Assembly: GCF_014656075.1 (NCBI RefSeq)
Contig: NZ_BNBS01000017.1
Location: forward strand, 1 to 64,000
DNA: 64,000 nt
From: Streptomyces hydrogenans
GTDB taxonomy: Bacteria; Actinomycetota; Actinomycetes; Streptomycetales; Streptomycetaceae
Direction: 5' to 3'
This document shows, one piece after another, positions 36,576-44,418 of this stretch (positions within the stretch are counted from its first letter, which is position 1; every line of letters starts with the position of its first letter). The notes under the pieces were generated by a model. The model worked only from the letters and a program-made list of their open reading frames with translations, did not search any database and was not told where the DNA came from. The translations under genes were made by a program, and so were the position numbers.

Positions 36576-37514
36576 ATGCACACCGCACTGCTCGCCATCG
36601 CCCTGCTGGTCGGCTGCCTCCTCGCCGTCCAGGCGTCGGCCAACCTCCAGCTCAACGCCGCCGTCGGCACCCCGTACGGCGCCTCGACGCTCCAGCTCGG
36701 CGTCGCGACCGCCCTGCTGACCGCCCTCGCGCTGGCGGCCGGGACCCTCGGGGCGCTCGGGAGACTGCCGGACGTACCCCCCTGGCAACTCCTCGGCGGA
36801 CTGGCCAGTCCGCTCTACATCACCAGCGGCATCCTGCTGTTCCCGCGGCTCGGCGCCCTGGCAGGCGTCGGACTCTTCGTCACCGGCCAGATGTTCGCCT
36901 CGCTCGCGCTCGACCTCTTCGGCCTGTTCGGCCTGGAGCGGAAGGGACTCGACGCCGGGATCGTGCTCGGCGCCGCCGCCGTCCTCGCCGGCATCGTCGT
37001 GATCATCCGCGGCGGCCGCGGCGCGGCTCCGGCGGGCGCGCCCGGCCTCTCGCCGACCGCCCGCACGGGCTGGCTCGCCCTCGGGATCGTCGCGGGCGCG
37101 GTCCTGCCGGTGCAGGGTGCCGTCAACGCCCGGCTGCGGGAGCGGCTCGACGCGCCGCTGACCGTCGCCGTCCTCAGCTTCGCCGTGGCGACCTTCACCA
37201 TCGCCGTCGTCCTGCTGGTGCTCCGGGCCACCCGGCGCACCCCGGCACCGCGCGTCGCCCCGCTGAGGAAGATGCCGTGGTGGGGCTGGCTGGGCGGGGC
37301 CTGCGCCGCCGCGTACGTCACCGGCACCTTCCTGCTCATACCCGCCATCGGCGCGGCCGTGACCATCGCGCTGACGGTGACCGGTCAGCAGCTGACCTCG
37401 GCGCTCATCGACCACCGGGGGCTGTTCCGGCTCCCCCGCCGCCCCCTCACCCGGCCGCGCGCCCTCGGTCTCGCCCTGCTGCTCGCCGGCTCGCTCGCCA
37501 TCCAGCTGTCCTGA
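36576..37514 (+). CDS. DMT-family transporter, YdcZ (DUF606) type
   Basis: The protein has 312 residues and about 10 membrane helices in two repeats of the YdcZ/DUF606 fold. Each half has the pattern QASANLQLNA (first) or VQGAVNARLRERL (second) and a TGQM or TGQQ motif (LFVTGQMFASLALDLFGLFG; VTGQQLTSALIDHRGLFRLP). Substrates are unknown. The promoter region holds two inverted repeats that suggest control by the divergent TetR. A short 18-bp repeat array follows the gene. Confidence 0.87.
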   Translation: MHTALLAIALLVGCLLAVQASANLQLNAAVGTPYGASTLQLGVATALLTALALAAGTLGALGRLPDVPPWQLLGGLASPLYITSGILLFPRLGALAGVGLFVTGQMFASLALDLFGLFGLERKGLDAGIVLGAAAVLAGIVVIIRGGRGAAPAGAPGLSPTARTGWLALGIVAGAVLPVQGAVNARLRERLDAPLTVAVLSFAVATFTIAVVLLVLRATRRTPAPRVAPLRKMPWWGWLGGACAAAYVTGTFLLIPAIGAAVTIALTVTGQQLTSALIDHRGLFRLPRRPLTRPRALGLALLLAGSLAIQLS

Positions 37515-37560
37515 CCGTCCAGCCGCCCCGACTGTCCGTCCGCGCACCTGACCATCCGCC

Positions 37561-37649
37561 GATACCTGGGGCGCCGTCGACACCTGGGGCGCCGTCGACA
37601 CCTGACCGCCCGTCGACACCCGGGAAGCCGTCGATGTCGGGCAGCCGTC
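37561..37649. repeat. 18-bp tandem repeat (about 5 units)
   Basis: Units based on GACACCTGGGGCGCCGTC start at 37561, 37579, 37597, 37615 and 37633, diverging toward the end. It fills the spacer between the DMT transporter and the DsbA-like gene. Confidence 0.8.
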
Positions 37650-37735
37650 GGTGTCTGAGCAGCCCCGCTCCTGAACCCACCTCAGCCCCTGAGCGCTCCG
37701 CCGAACCTGACAACCCCTCGGAAAGGGCCACCTCC

Positions 37736-38443
37736 ATGACCGGCAACACGACCGTGACCGCCGTCGTCGACACCCCGCCGCCCGGTGTCGTCGTCGTCCA
37801 CTCCGACCTCTGGTGCTCCTTCGCGCACCTCGCCGTCCACCGGCTGCACACCACCCGGGCCCGGCTCGGGCTGGAGGACCGGGTCGCCTTCGACCTGCGC
37901 GCCTTCCCGCTGGAACTGCTGAACGACGCGCCGAGCCCGCGCCCCGGCACGGACAGCGAGGTGGCCCGGATGGCGTCGCTGGAGCCGGACGCGGGCTGGC
38001 AGCTGTGGCAGGCCAAGGACTGGCTCTACCCCTCCACGACCCTGCCCGCGCTGGAGGCGGTGCAGGCCGCCAAGGAGCAGTCCCTGCGCGCCTCGGAACT
38101 CCTCGACCTGGGGCTGCGCCGGGCCTTCTGGGCCGAGTCGCGGTGCGTGAGCAACCGGCGGGTGATCCTCGACGTGGCGAAGGAGACCGGCGCGGTCGAC
38201 GTCGCCGCCCTGGAGGAGGCCCTGGACGACGGCCGGGCGCGGCGCGCCCTCGCGGCACAGACGGCCCTCTCCCGGACGGACGCGATCCGGTGCAGCCCGC
38301 ACCTGTTCCTGCCGGACGGCACCGACGTGGCCAACCCGGGCGTGGAAGTGGGCTGGGAGGGGGCTTACGGAGTCGGTTGGCCGGTGGTGCACGGCGACGA
38401 CCCGCAGGTGTACGAATCCCTCCTGCTGCGGGCCGCCGCCTGA
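37736..38443 (+). CDS. DsbA-family (DSBA-like thioredoxin-fold) protein
   Basis: The protein has 235 residues with no signal peptide, so it is cytoplasmic. The N-terminal strand VVVVHSDLWCSFAHLAVHRLH and late cis-Pro region (PHLFLPDGTDVANPG) fit the DSBA-like fold of FrnE/2-hydroxychromene isomerase types. Where oxidoreductases have CxxC this protein has WCSFAH with one Cys, so disulfide exchange is unlikely. A glutathione/mycothiol-transferase-like or isomerase role is possible (inference). ATG at 37736 follows GGAAAGGG. Confidence 0.78.
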   Translation: MTGNTTVTAVVDTPPPGVVVVHSDLWCSFAHLAVHRLHTTRARLGLEDRVAFDLRAFPLELLNDAPSPRPGTDSEVARMASLEPDAGWQLWQAKDWLYPSTTLPALEAVQAAKEQSLRASELLDLGLRRAFWAESRCVSNRRVILDVAKETGAVDVAALEEALDDGRARRALAAQTALSRTDAIRCSPHLFLPDGTDVANPGVEVGWEGAYGVGWPVVHGDDPQVYESLLLRAAA

Positions 38444-38444
38444 A

Positions 38445-38468
38445 CCGGACCCGGGCTCCCGGGTCCGG
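38445..38468. terminator. Bidirectional terminator
   Basis: A perfect 11-base stem (CCGGACCCGGG/CCCGGGTCCGG) with a 2-base gap lies between the convergent DsbA-like and alcohol dehydrogenase genes. Confidence 0.75.
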
Positions 38469-38475
38469 CCCGGCG

Positions 38476-39555
38476 CTAGAAGACGACGAGCGCGCGGCCG
38501 CCCTTGCCCGCGAGCATGGCGTCGAAGGCGCCGGGGATGCCGTCCAGGGTGATCCGCTCGGTGACGAGCGCGCCGAGGTCGAAGCGGCCGTCCCGGATGT
38601 GCCCGGCGATGACGGGCAGGTCGACGGCCGGGTCGGAGTTGCCGTAGACGCAGCCGGTGAGGGTGCGGCCCCAGTGGAAGATCTCCAGCGCGTTGAAGGT
38701 GACCTGCTGGTCCTTGCCGCCGATGCCGACGACGGTGGTGCGGCCGCCGCGCCGGGTGGACTCCCACGCGGTCCGGATGGTGACGGCGCGGCCCACGCAC
38801 TCGACGGCCACGTCGACGCCGTGCCCGCCGGTCAGCTTCCGGATCTCGCGGGCGGTCGTCTCCGAGGCCACGACGTACTCGGTGGCCCCGGCGGCCCGTG
38901 CCAGTTCCTCCTTCTCCGGGGAGACGTCCACGGCGACGATCGTGGACGCCCCGGCGATCCGGGCGGCCTGGAGGGTGGCCAGGCCGACGCCGCCGACGCC
39001 GAAGACGGCGACGGTCTCGCCCTGCCGGACCCGGGCCGCGTGGTGCACGGCGCCCCAGCCGGTGAGGACGGCGCAGCCGAGCAGGGCGGCGTCGGTGAGC
39101 GGTACGCCCTCCGGGACGGGCAGCACGCAGGGCGCGGCGACGACCGTCTCCTCGGCGAAGGCGGCCACGTTGAGGCCCGGGTGCAGTGCACGTCCGTCGG
39201 CGGCGCGGGCGTGCACGTTCGCCGCGCCGTTCAGGGCGTTGACGCAGAGCCAGACCTCACCGAGGGAGCAGGGGTGGCAGGCGCCGCAGGACGGCGCCCA
39301 GTTGAGGACGACGCCGTCGCCGGGGGCGACGTGGGTGACGCCCTCGCCGACGGAGACGACGGTGCCGGCGCCCTCGTGGCCGAGGACGGCCGGGACGGGG
39401 ACGCGCATGGTGCCGTTGGACAGGGACAGGTCGGAGTGGCAGACGCCGGCCGCGGCGAGCCGGATCCGGACCTGGCCGGGGCCGGGTTCGGGCAGCTCGA
39501 TGCCGGTGATCTCCAGGGGGGCACCGACGGCGGGCAGGACGGCGGCACGGATCAC
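38476..39555 (-). CDS. Zinc-dependent alcohol dehydrogenase (class III-like)
   Basis: The protein has 359 residues. Catalytic zinc motif [12 protein letters not shown] and [14 protein letters not shown]; structural zinc cysteines in [17 protein letters not shown]; Rossmann [17 protein letters not shown]. It resembles Rv-type NDMA-dependent or glutathione/mycothiol-type dehydrogenases in length and zinc loops. It probably oxidises a primary alcohol whose aldehyde is handled by the aldehyde dehydrogenase encoded 44 bases upstream. GTG at 39555 follows AAAGGGAG. Confidence 0.88.
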   Translation of the reverse strand: MIRAAVLPAVGAPLEITGIELPEPGPGQVRIRLAAAGVCHSDLSLSNGTMRVPVPAVLGHEGAGTVVSVGEGVTHVAPGDGVVLNWAPSCGACHPCSLGEVWLCVNALNGAANVHARAADGRALHPGLNVAAFAEETVVAAPCVLPVPEGVPLTDAALLGCAVLTGWGAVHHAARVRQGETVAVFGVGGVGLATLQAARIAGASTIVAVDVSPEKEELARAAGATEYVVASETTAREIRKLTGGHGVDVAVECVGRAVTIRTAWESTRRGGRTTVVGIGGKDQQVTFNALEIFHWGRTLTGCVYGNSDPAVDLPVIAGHIRDGRFDLGALVTERITLDGIPGAFDAMLAGKGGRALVVF

Positions 39556-39599
39556 GGGACTCCCTTTCTGCGGGGTCGGGGCGGTGCGCGGGCCGGGGC

Positions 39600-40991
39600 T
39601 CAGAACTGGAGGGACTTGGTCTGGAGGTACTCGGTGAGACCGTGCTCGCCGAGCTCGCGGCCGACGCCGGAGCGCTTCCAGCCGCCGAAGGGGGCGCGCG
39701 GGTTGAACCGGCCGCCGTTGATGTCGACCTGGCCGGTCTCCATGCGGCGGGCGAAGGCGACGGCCTCGTCCTCCTCGCCCCAGACGGCGCCGCCCAAGCC
39801 GTAGTCGGTGCCGTTGGCGATCGCCAGGGCCTCGTCCTCGTCCTCGTACCGGAGGATCGAGAGGACCGGGCCGAAGATCTCCTCCTGGGCGATGGTCATC
39901 TCCGGGGTGACGTCGGCGAAGACGGTCGGGGAGACGTAGTAGCCGGTCTCCAGCGGGGCCTCGGGGCCGCCGGTGACGAGCCGGGCGCCCTCCTCGACGC
40001 CCTTCGCGATGTAGCCGCGGACGCGGTCGCGCTGGCGGGCGCTGACCAGCGGGCCGAGGCGCTCGCCGGGCGCGTACTTCGCGGCGGCCTCGGCGGCGAG
40101 GGCGACGGCCTCCTCGTACCGCTCGGCGGGGACCAGCATCCGGGTCCAGGCGCTGCACGTCTGGCCGGAGTTGGACATCACGTTGCCGACGCCGACGGCG
40201 ACGGCCTTGGCGAGGTCGGCGCTCGGCAGGATCACGTTGGCGGACTTGCCGCCGAGTTCGAGGGCGACCCGCTTGACGGCGCCGCCGGCGAGGGCGCCGA
40301 TGCGGCTGCCGACGGCGGTGGAGCCGGTGAAGGAGACGAGGTCGACGCCGGGGTGCTCGGCGAGGGCCTGTCCCGCGACCGTGCCGAGGCCGGTGACCAG
40401 GTTGAAGACGCCCGCCGGGAGGCCCGCCTCGTGCACGGCCTCGGCGAAGAGCTGGGCGGTGAGCGGGGTGTCCTCGGCGGGCTTGAGGACGGTGGTGCAG
40501 CCGGCGGCGAGGGCCGGCGCGACCTTCGCGACGATCTGGTGGAGCGGGTAGTTCCAGGGCGTGATGGCGGCGACGACGCCGACCGGCTCCGCGTAGACGG
40601 TGGAGTTGCCGACCTTCTCCACGAAGGGGTGGGTGGCGGCCAGTTCGGCGTACGAGCCGGCCACGGCGACCGGCAGTCCGGCGTGCACCGCCGCGGCGAG
40701 CTTCGGCAGGGCGCCGAGCTCGGCGGTGACGGTGGCGGCGAACTCCTCGGCGCGGGCGGCGAGGGCGTCGCGCAGGGCGGCGATCCGGGCGGCCCGCTCG
40801 GCGGGCGGGGTGGCGGCCCAGCCGGGCAGCCCGGCGCGGGCGGCGCGGACGGCGGCCTCGACGTCCTCGGCGGTGCCGTCGGCGGCCCGGGCGATGACCT
40901 GCTCGGTGGCGGGATCGACGACGGGAATCGTGTCGGAGGAGGACGCGGGGCGCCACTCCCCACCGATGTACATCGCGTCGTGGGCCTTCAT
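39600..40991 (-). CDS. NAD(P)-dependent aldehyde dehydrogenase
   Basis: The protein has 463 residues. Catalytic Glu in [12 protein letters not shown], catalytic Cys in [16 protein letters not shown]-binding [22 protein letters not shown] and [10 protein letters not shown] are all intact. It oxidises aldehydes to acids. It is the first gene of a two-gene unit with the alcohol dehydrogenase. ATG at 40991 or an in-frame ATG at 41003 could be the start; the latter is too close to GAGGGA. The promoter carries a 19-base palindrome (41062-41080) related to the 33098 site. Confidence 0.92.
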   Translation of the reverse strand: MKAHDAMYIGGEWRPASSSDTIPVVDPATEQVIARAADGTAEDVEAAVRAARAGLPGWAATPPAERAARIAALRDALAARAEEFAATVTAELGALPKLAAAVHAGLPVAVAGSYAELAATHPFVEKVGNSTVYAEPVGVVAAITPWNYPLHQIVAKVAPALAAGCTTVLKPAEDTPLTAQLFAEAVHEAGLPAGVFNLVTGLGTVAGQALAEHPGVDLVSFTGSTAVGSRIGALAGGAVKRVALELGGKSANVILPSADLAKAVAVGVGNVMSNSGQTCSAWTRMLVPAERYEEAVALAAEAAAKYAPGERLGPLVSARQRDRVRGYIAKGVEEGARLVTGGPEAPLETGYYVSPTVFADVTPEMTIAQEEIFGPVLSILRYEDEDEALAIANGTDYGLGGAVWGEEDEAVAFARRMETGQVDINGGRFNPRAPFGGWKRSGVGRELGEHGLTEYLQTKSLQF

Positions 40992-41061
40992 CCGCTTCCC
41001 CATTCCCTCTGCACTCGACCGCTCGCCTGCGGCGGGGCCGATGCGTCGGCCCCGCCGCCCC

Positions 41062-41080
41062 AAACTAGCGCTGTTAGTTT
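41062..41080. promoter_or_regulatory. 19-bp near-palindrome upstream of aldehyde dehydrogenase
   Basis: AAACTAGCGCTGTTAGTTT has perfect AAACTA/TAGTTT arms and mostly symmetric centre. It matches the site at 33098-33116 and is A/T-rich for this region. Confidence 0.72.
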
Positions 41081-41240
41081 TAGGGCGCCAGAGTCCGCCG
41101 GAGTGGGGCGGATCTCATCGCGCGCGACCCGCCGGGCGGGGGACCGGGGCGGCGCGGACGCCGAACGGCCCCGCGCCGGGGCCCGCGCGGCCCGCTGGGG
41201 GCGACGGTACCCGACGCGGGGCCGACGACGGCCGCGCGGA

Positions 41241-42023
41241 TCAGATCGTCCGGTCGACACCGGTGAGGTGGGCGAAGACGACGATGTTCGCGTCGTAGCC
41301 GGACCCCCGGTCATAGGCTCCGCCGCAGGTCAGCAGGCGGAGTTCGGGCCGGTCCGTGGAGCCGTACACCTCCTCGTCGGGGAAGGCCGACTTCGGGTAC
41401 GTGCGCACCTTGTCCACGGTGAAGACGGCGACCCGCCCGTCGGCGCGGGCGACCCGGACGGTGTTCCCCGGGCCGAGCGAGTCGAGGTCGAGGAAGACGG
41501 CCGGGCCGGTCCTGGTGTCGCGGTGGCCGACCACCACGGCCGTGCCGCGCTCACCGGGCGCCGGGCCCCGCGCGTACCAGCCGACCTTCCCCGGGTCGTC
41601 GACCGGCGGCACGCCGAGCCGCCCCGACCGGTCGAGCCCGATGTCCACGGCCGTCGCCTCGATGGTGATCGCGGGCACGGCGAGGAGGGTCGGGCGCGAG
41701 CGGGCGAGCGGGGCGGGCGACGCGGGCGACGCGGGAGGCTTCTTCGGAGCCCGCGCGCGGGTCCGCCCCGCGGCGGCGTTACGCCCCGGGGGCGCGTCCG
41801 CACGGTCCGTGGCACGGGCACTCGCGGCGGGGCCCGGCTCCGCGGCCGACGCCCCGGCGTCGGCCTTGGCGTCGGCCTCCTTGGCCTGCTGCCGGTCGGC
41901 GGGGTCCCCGTCCCCGCTCCACCACACGCCTCCGGTCACCAGGACCGCGGCCACCACGACGGTCCTGGTGAGCCGGAGGAGCCTGCGCCGCCGGCGCGTG
42001 AGACGGGCCTTACGCAGCGCCAT
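41241..42023 (-). CDS. Class F sortase
   Basis: The protein has 260 residues: a basic cytoplasmic N-terminus (ARLTRRRRRLLRLTR), one membrane helix, a Pro/Ala-rich stalk and the sortase barrel. Catalytic His is in VVVGHRDTRTGPAVF and the catalytic Cys in ELRLLTCGGAYD. Sequence between them (GNTVRVARADGRVAVFTVDKV) is typical of actinobacterial class F enzymes. It is an extracytoplasmic transpeptidase or related enzyme of unknown substrate. Its start overlaps the preceding surface-protein gene by 14 bases, so they are coupled. Confidence 0.9.
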   Translation of the reverse strand: MALRKARLTRRRRRLLRLTRTVVVAAVLVTGGVWWSGDGDPADRQQAKEADAKADAGASAAEPGPAASARATDRADAPPGRNAAAGRTRARAPKKPPASPASPAPLARSRPTLLAVPAITIEATAVDIGLDRSGRLGVPPVDDPGKVGWYARGPAPGERGTAVVVGHRDTRTGPAVFLDLDSLGPGNTVRVARADGRVAVFTVDKVRTYPKSAFPDEEVYGSTDRPELRLLTCGGAYDRGSGYDANIVVFAHLTGVDRTI

Positions 42024-42678
42024 CGTTGCGGCGGCGGGAGCGACGGATCAGCACCAGGCCGACGGTGCCCGCGAGGCCGGCGGCGACGGCCGCGCCGACG
42101 CCGAAGGCGGAGGCGTCCTCCTCGGCCGCGATCTCGGCGCTGCCACCGCCTCCGGCGCCGACCGGGCCGTGCGGGGGCTTGTGGTGGCCGTTGCCGCCGT
42201 TGCCGCCGTTCCCGTTGCCGCCGTTGCCGTTGCCACCGTTGCCGTTGCCGCCGTTGCCACCGTTCGGGCAGTCGACCTGGAAGACCTTGTGCTTGCCGGC
42301 GCCGTTCTCGCCCTCGAAGGTCCAGGTGAGCTTGTACATGCCGTCCGGCAGGGCGAGCGGGCCGGTGTGTCCGGTGCCGGTGGGAAGCGTGAGCTGCCCG
42401 CTCAAGTTGGGGTCGTCCGCCTTGTCTGGCTGGGGCACGATCTCCCACGAGACCTTCTGGTTCGCGTCGAAGTTGAAGGCGGCGAGGTAGAAGTCGCAGA
42501 CCTTTGGTTCGTTGCGCTGGTCGTCGTACGGAGTGCCCACATTGTGGATCTTCACGTCGCCGTTGTCGCCGGGGGCGGCGAACGCGGCCGGGGCGCCGCC
42601 GAGGAGGGCGAGGCCGCCGAGACCGGCGAGGGCGAGACCGGAGGCGGCGGCGAGGGGTCGGGCGGTGCGAGCGAGCAT
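42010..42678 (-). CDS. Secreted, membrane-anchored surface protein with Gly/Asn repeat
   Basis: The protein has 222 residues. Signal peptide (about 1-33, ending AFAAP), a domain with one Cys pair region (CDFYLAAFNF and VDC), a GGNGGNGNGGNGN-type linker, then a C-terminal helix (AVAAGLAGTVGLVLI) and RRSRRR tail. The architecture is that of a sortase substrate, but no LPxTG or LAxTG motif is present before the helix. It is coupled to the class F sortase gene by a 14-base overlap, a pairing common in actinobacteria. Function is unknown. Confidence 0.8.
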   Translation of the reverse strand: MLARTARPLAAASGLALAGLGGLALLGGAPAAFAAPGDNGDVKIHNVGTPYDDQRNEPKVCDFYLAAFNFDANQKVSWEIVPQPDKADDPNLSGQLTLPTGTGHTGPLALPDGMYKLTWTFEGENGAGKHKVFQVDCPNGGNGGNGNGGNGNGGNGNGGNGGNGHHKPPHGPVGAGGGGSAEIAAEEDASAFGVGAAVAAGLAGTVGLVLIRRSRRRNDGAA

Positions 42679-42824
42679 GCGGGTTCCTCCACGAGGATGT
42701 CGTCGGACATTTGAACCGATAATCGGACTATCCGTCACGACATGAACACGCATGGTGGCGACATGCGGCGAGGAACCCGCCGGTCCCCCGTCCGGCCCAG
42801 ACATCGCCCGGGCCGACGCCCCTT

Positions 42825-42854
42825 CTCCCGTCAGCTCCCGTCAGCTCCCGTCAG
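42825..42854. repeat. 10-bp triplicate overlapping citrate transporter stop
   Basis: CTCCCGTCAG occurs three times in tandem at 42825, 42835 and 42845. The last copy overlaps the stop codon of the transporter gene. Confidence 0.8.
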
Positions 42855-44287
42855 ACGATGCCGAAGAGCACCGCCGCCGCCAGGACGACCAGCGAGGTGA
42901 GGGCGGCCCACTTCACCGTGAAGCGGGTGTGGTCGCCGAACTCCACCTTCGCCATGCCGACCAGCACGTACACCGCCGGCACGAGCGGACTCGACATGTG
43001 CAGCGCCTGGCCGACGAGCGAGGCGCGGGCGATCTCCAGCGGGGAGACCCCGTGGGCGGCACCGGCCTCGGCGAGGACGGGCAGGACACCGAAGTAGAAG
43101 CCGTCGTTCGACATGAAGTAGGTGAGCGGCAGGCTCAGCAGTCCGGTCACCAGCGCCATGTGCGGGCCCATCGCGTCCGGGATGGCGCCGACCAGCCAGT
43201 CGGCCATGTGCTTGACCATGCCCGTGCCGGTGAGGACCCCGGTGAAGACGGCGGCGGCGAAGACCATGCCGGAGACGTTGAGGACGTTGTCCGCGTGGGC
43301 GGCCAGGCGCTCCTTCTGCTCGGCGGGGCGCGGGTAGTTCACGGTGAGGGCGAGCGCGGCTCCGATGAGGAAGAGGACCGGGATCGGCAGCAGTTCCAGG
43401 ATCATCGCGGTGAGCAGACCGACGGTGAGGGCGGCGTTGAACCAGTACAGGCGGGGCCGGAGGGTGGCCCGGTTCGGGTCGAGGCCCTGGAAGCCGGGGG
43501 TTCCGGCGTCTTCGTCCGCCGCATCCGCGCCGCTCTCGACCGGGGCGTCGCCGCCGGCGCCCGCGCCCGTCCGCCGCGTCGCGCGACCCTCGCCCTTCCC
43601 GCCCCCCGCACCGGTGCCCACGAGGACGGTCTCGCCGCTCGCCTCGGGAGCGAGGGCCTGGTCCAGGGTCAGATAGCCGATCCGCTTCCGCTCCCGGCGG
43701 CCGAGGACGTACGCGAGGGCGATCACGAAGAGCAGGCCGACGGCGAGGGCCGGGATCATCGGGACGAAGATGTCGCCGGCGTCGAGCTTGAGCGCGGTCG
43801 CGGCACGGGCCGTGGGGCCGCCCCAGGGCAGGGTGTTCATCACGCCGTTGGCCGTGGCCGCCACGCCGGTGAGGACGACGAGGCTCATGCCGAGCCGCTT
43901 GTAGAGCGGGTACATCGCCGAGACGGTGATCATGAAGGTGGTGGAGCCGTCGCCGTCGAGGGAGACGATCGCCGCGAGCACCGCCGTGCCGACGACCACC
44001 CGGACCGGGTCGGCCTTGCAGAAGCGCAGGATGCCCCGGACGATCGGGTCGAAGAGTCCGACGTCGATCATGACTCCGAAATAGACGATCGCGAACATCA
44101 GCATCGCCGCGGTGGGCGCCAGCTTGCCCACGCCGTCGATGACGTAGTCGCCGAGCTGCGCGCCCTGGCCGACCGCGACGCAGAACAGGGCGGGGATCAG
44201 GACGAGCGCCGCGATCGGCGACATCCTCTTCATCATGATCAGGACCAGGAAGGTCGCGATCATGGCGAAGCCGAGGACGGTCAGCAT
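42851..44287 (-). CDS. CitMHS-family citrate:metal symporter
   Basis: The protein has 478 residues and about 12 membrane segments. Family features: MLTVLGFAMIATFLVLIMMKRMSPIAALVLIP start, FGVMIDVGLFDPIV, SLDGDGSTTFMITVSAMYPLY and FMSNDGFYFGVLPVL with the SPLVPAVYVLVGMAKVEFGDH end. CitM/CitH proteins import citrate complexed with divalent metal. A hydrophilic loop of about 60 residues in the middle is longer than usual. It is a single gene on the minus strand, followed by a small 10-bp repeat. The ion preference is not predictable. Confidence 0.92.
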   Translation of the reverse strand: MLTVLGFAMIATFLVLIMMKRMSPIAALVLIPALFCVAVGQGAQLGDYVIDGVGKLAPTAAMLMFAIVYFGVMIDVGLFDPIVRGILRFCKADPVRVVVGTAVLAAIVSLDGDGSTTFMITVSAMYPLYKRLGMSLVVLTGVAATANGVMNTLPWGGPTARAATALKLDAGDIFVPMIPALAVGLLFVIALAYVLGRRERKRIGYLTLDQALAPEASGETVLVGTGAGGGKGEGRATRRTGAGAGGDAPVESGADAADEDAGTPGFQGLDPNRATLRPRLYWFNAALTVGLLTAMILELLPIPVLFLIGAALALTVNYPRPAEQKERLAAHADNVLNVSGMVFAAAVFTGVLTGTGMVKHMADWLVGAIPDAMGPHMALVTGLLSLPLTYFMSNDGFYFGVLPVLAEAGAAHGVSPLEIARASLVGQALHMSSPLVPAVYVLVGMAKVEFGDHTRFTVKWAALTSLVVLAAAVLFGIV

Positions 44288-44418
44288 GAAGGCACCTCAC
44301 GTTCACCGTTGAACAGCCGCCGAGCGGCGGTCCGGATGACCGTAGGTGCCCCCTTCCGGCCTCAACAAGGGGTCGACCCGTGAGCAATACGAGCAAAACC
44401 CCAGGTCACAGCGGTGTC

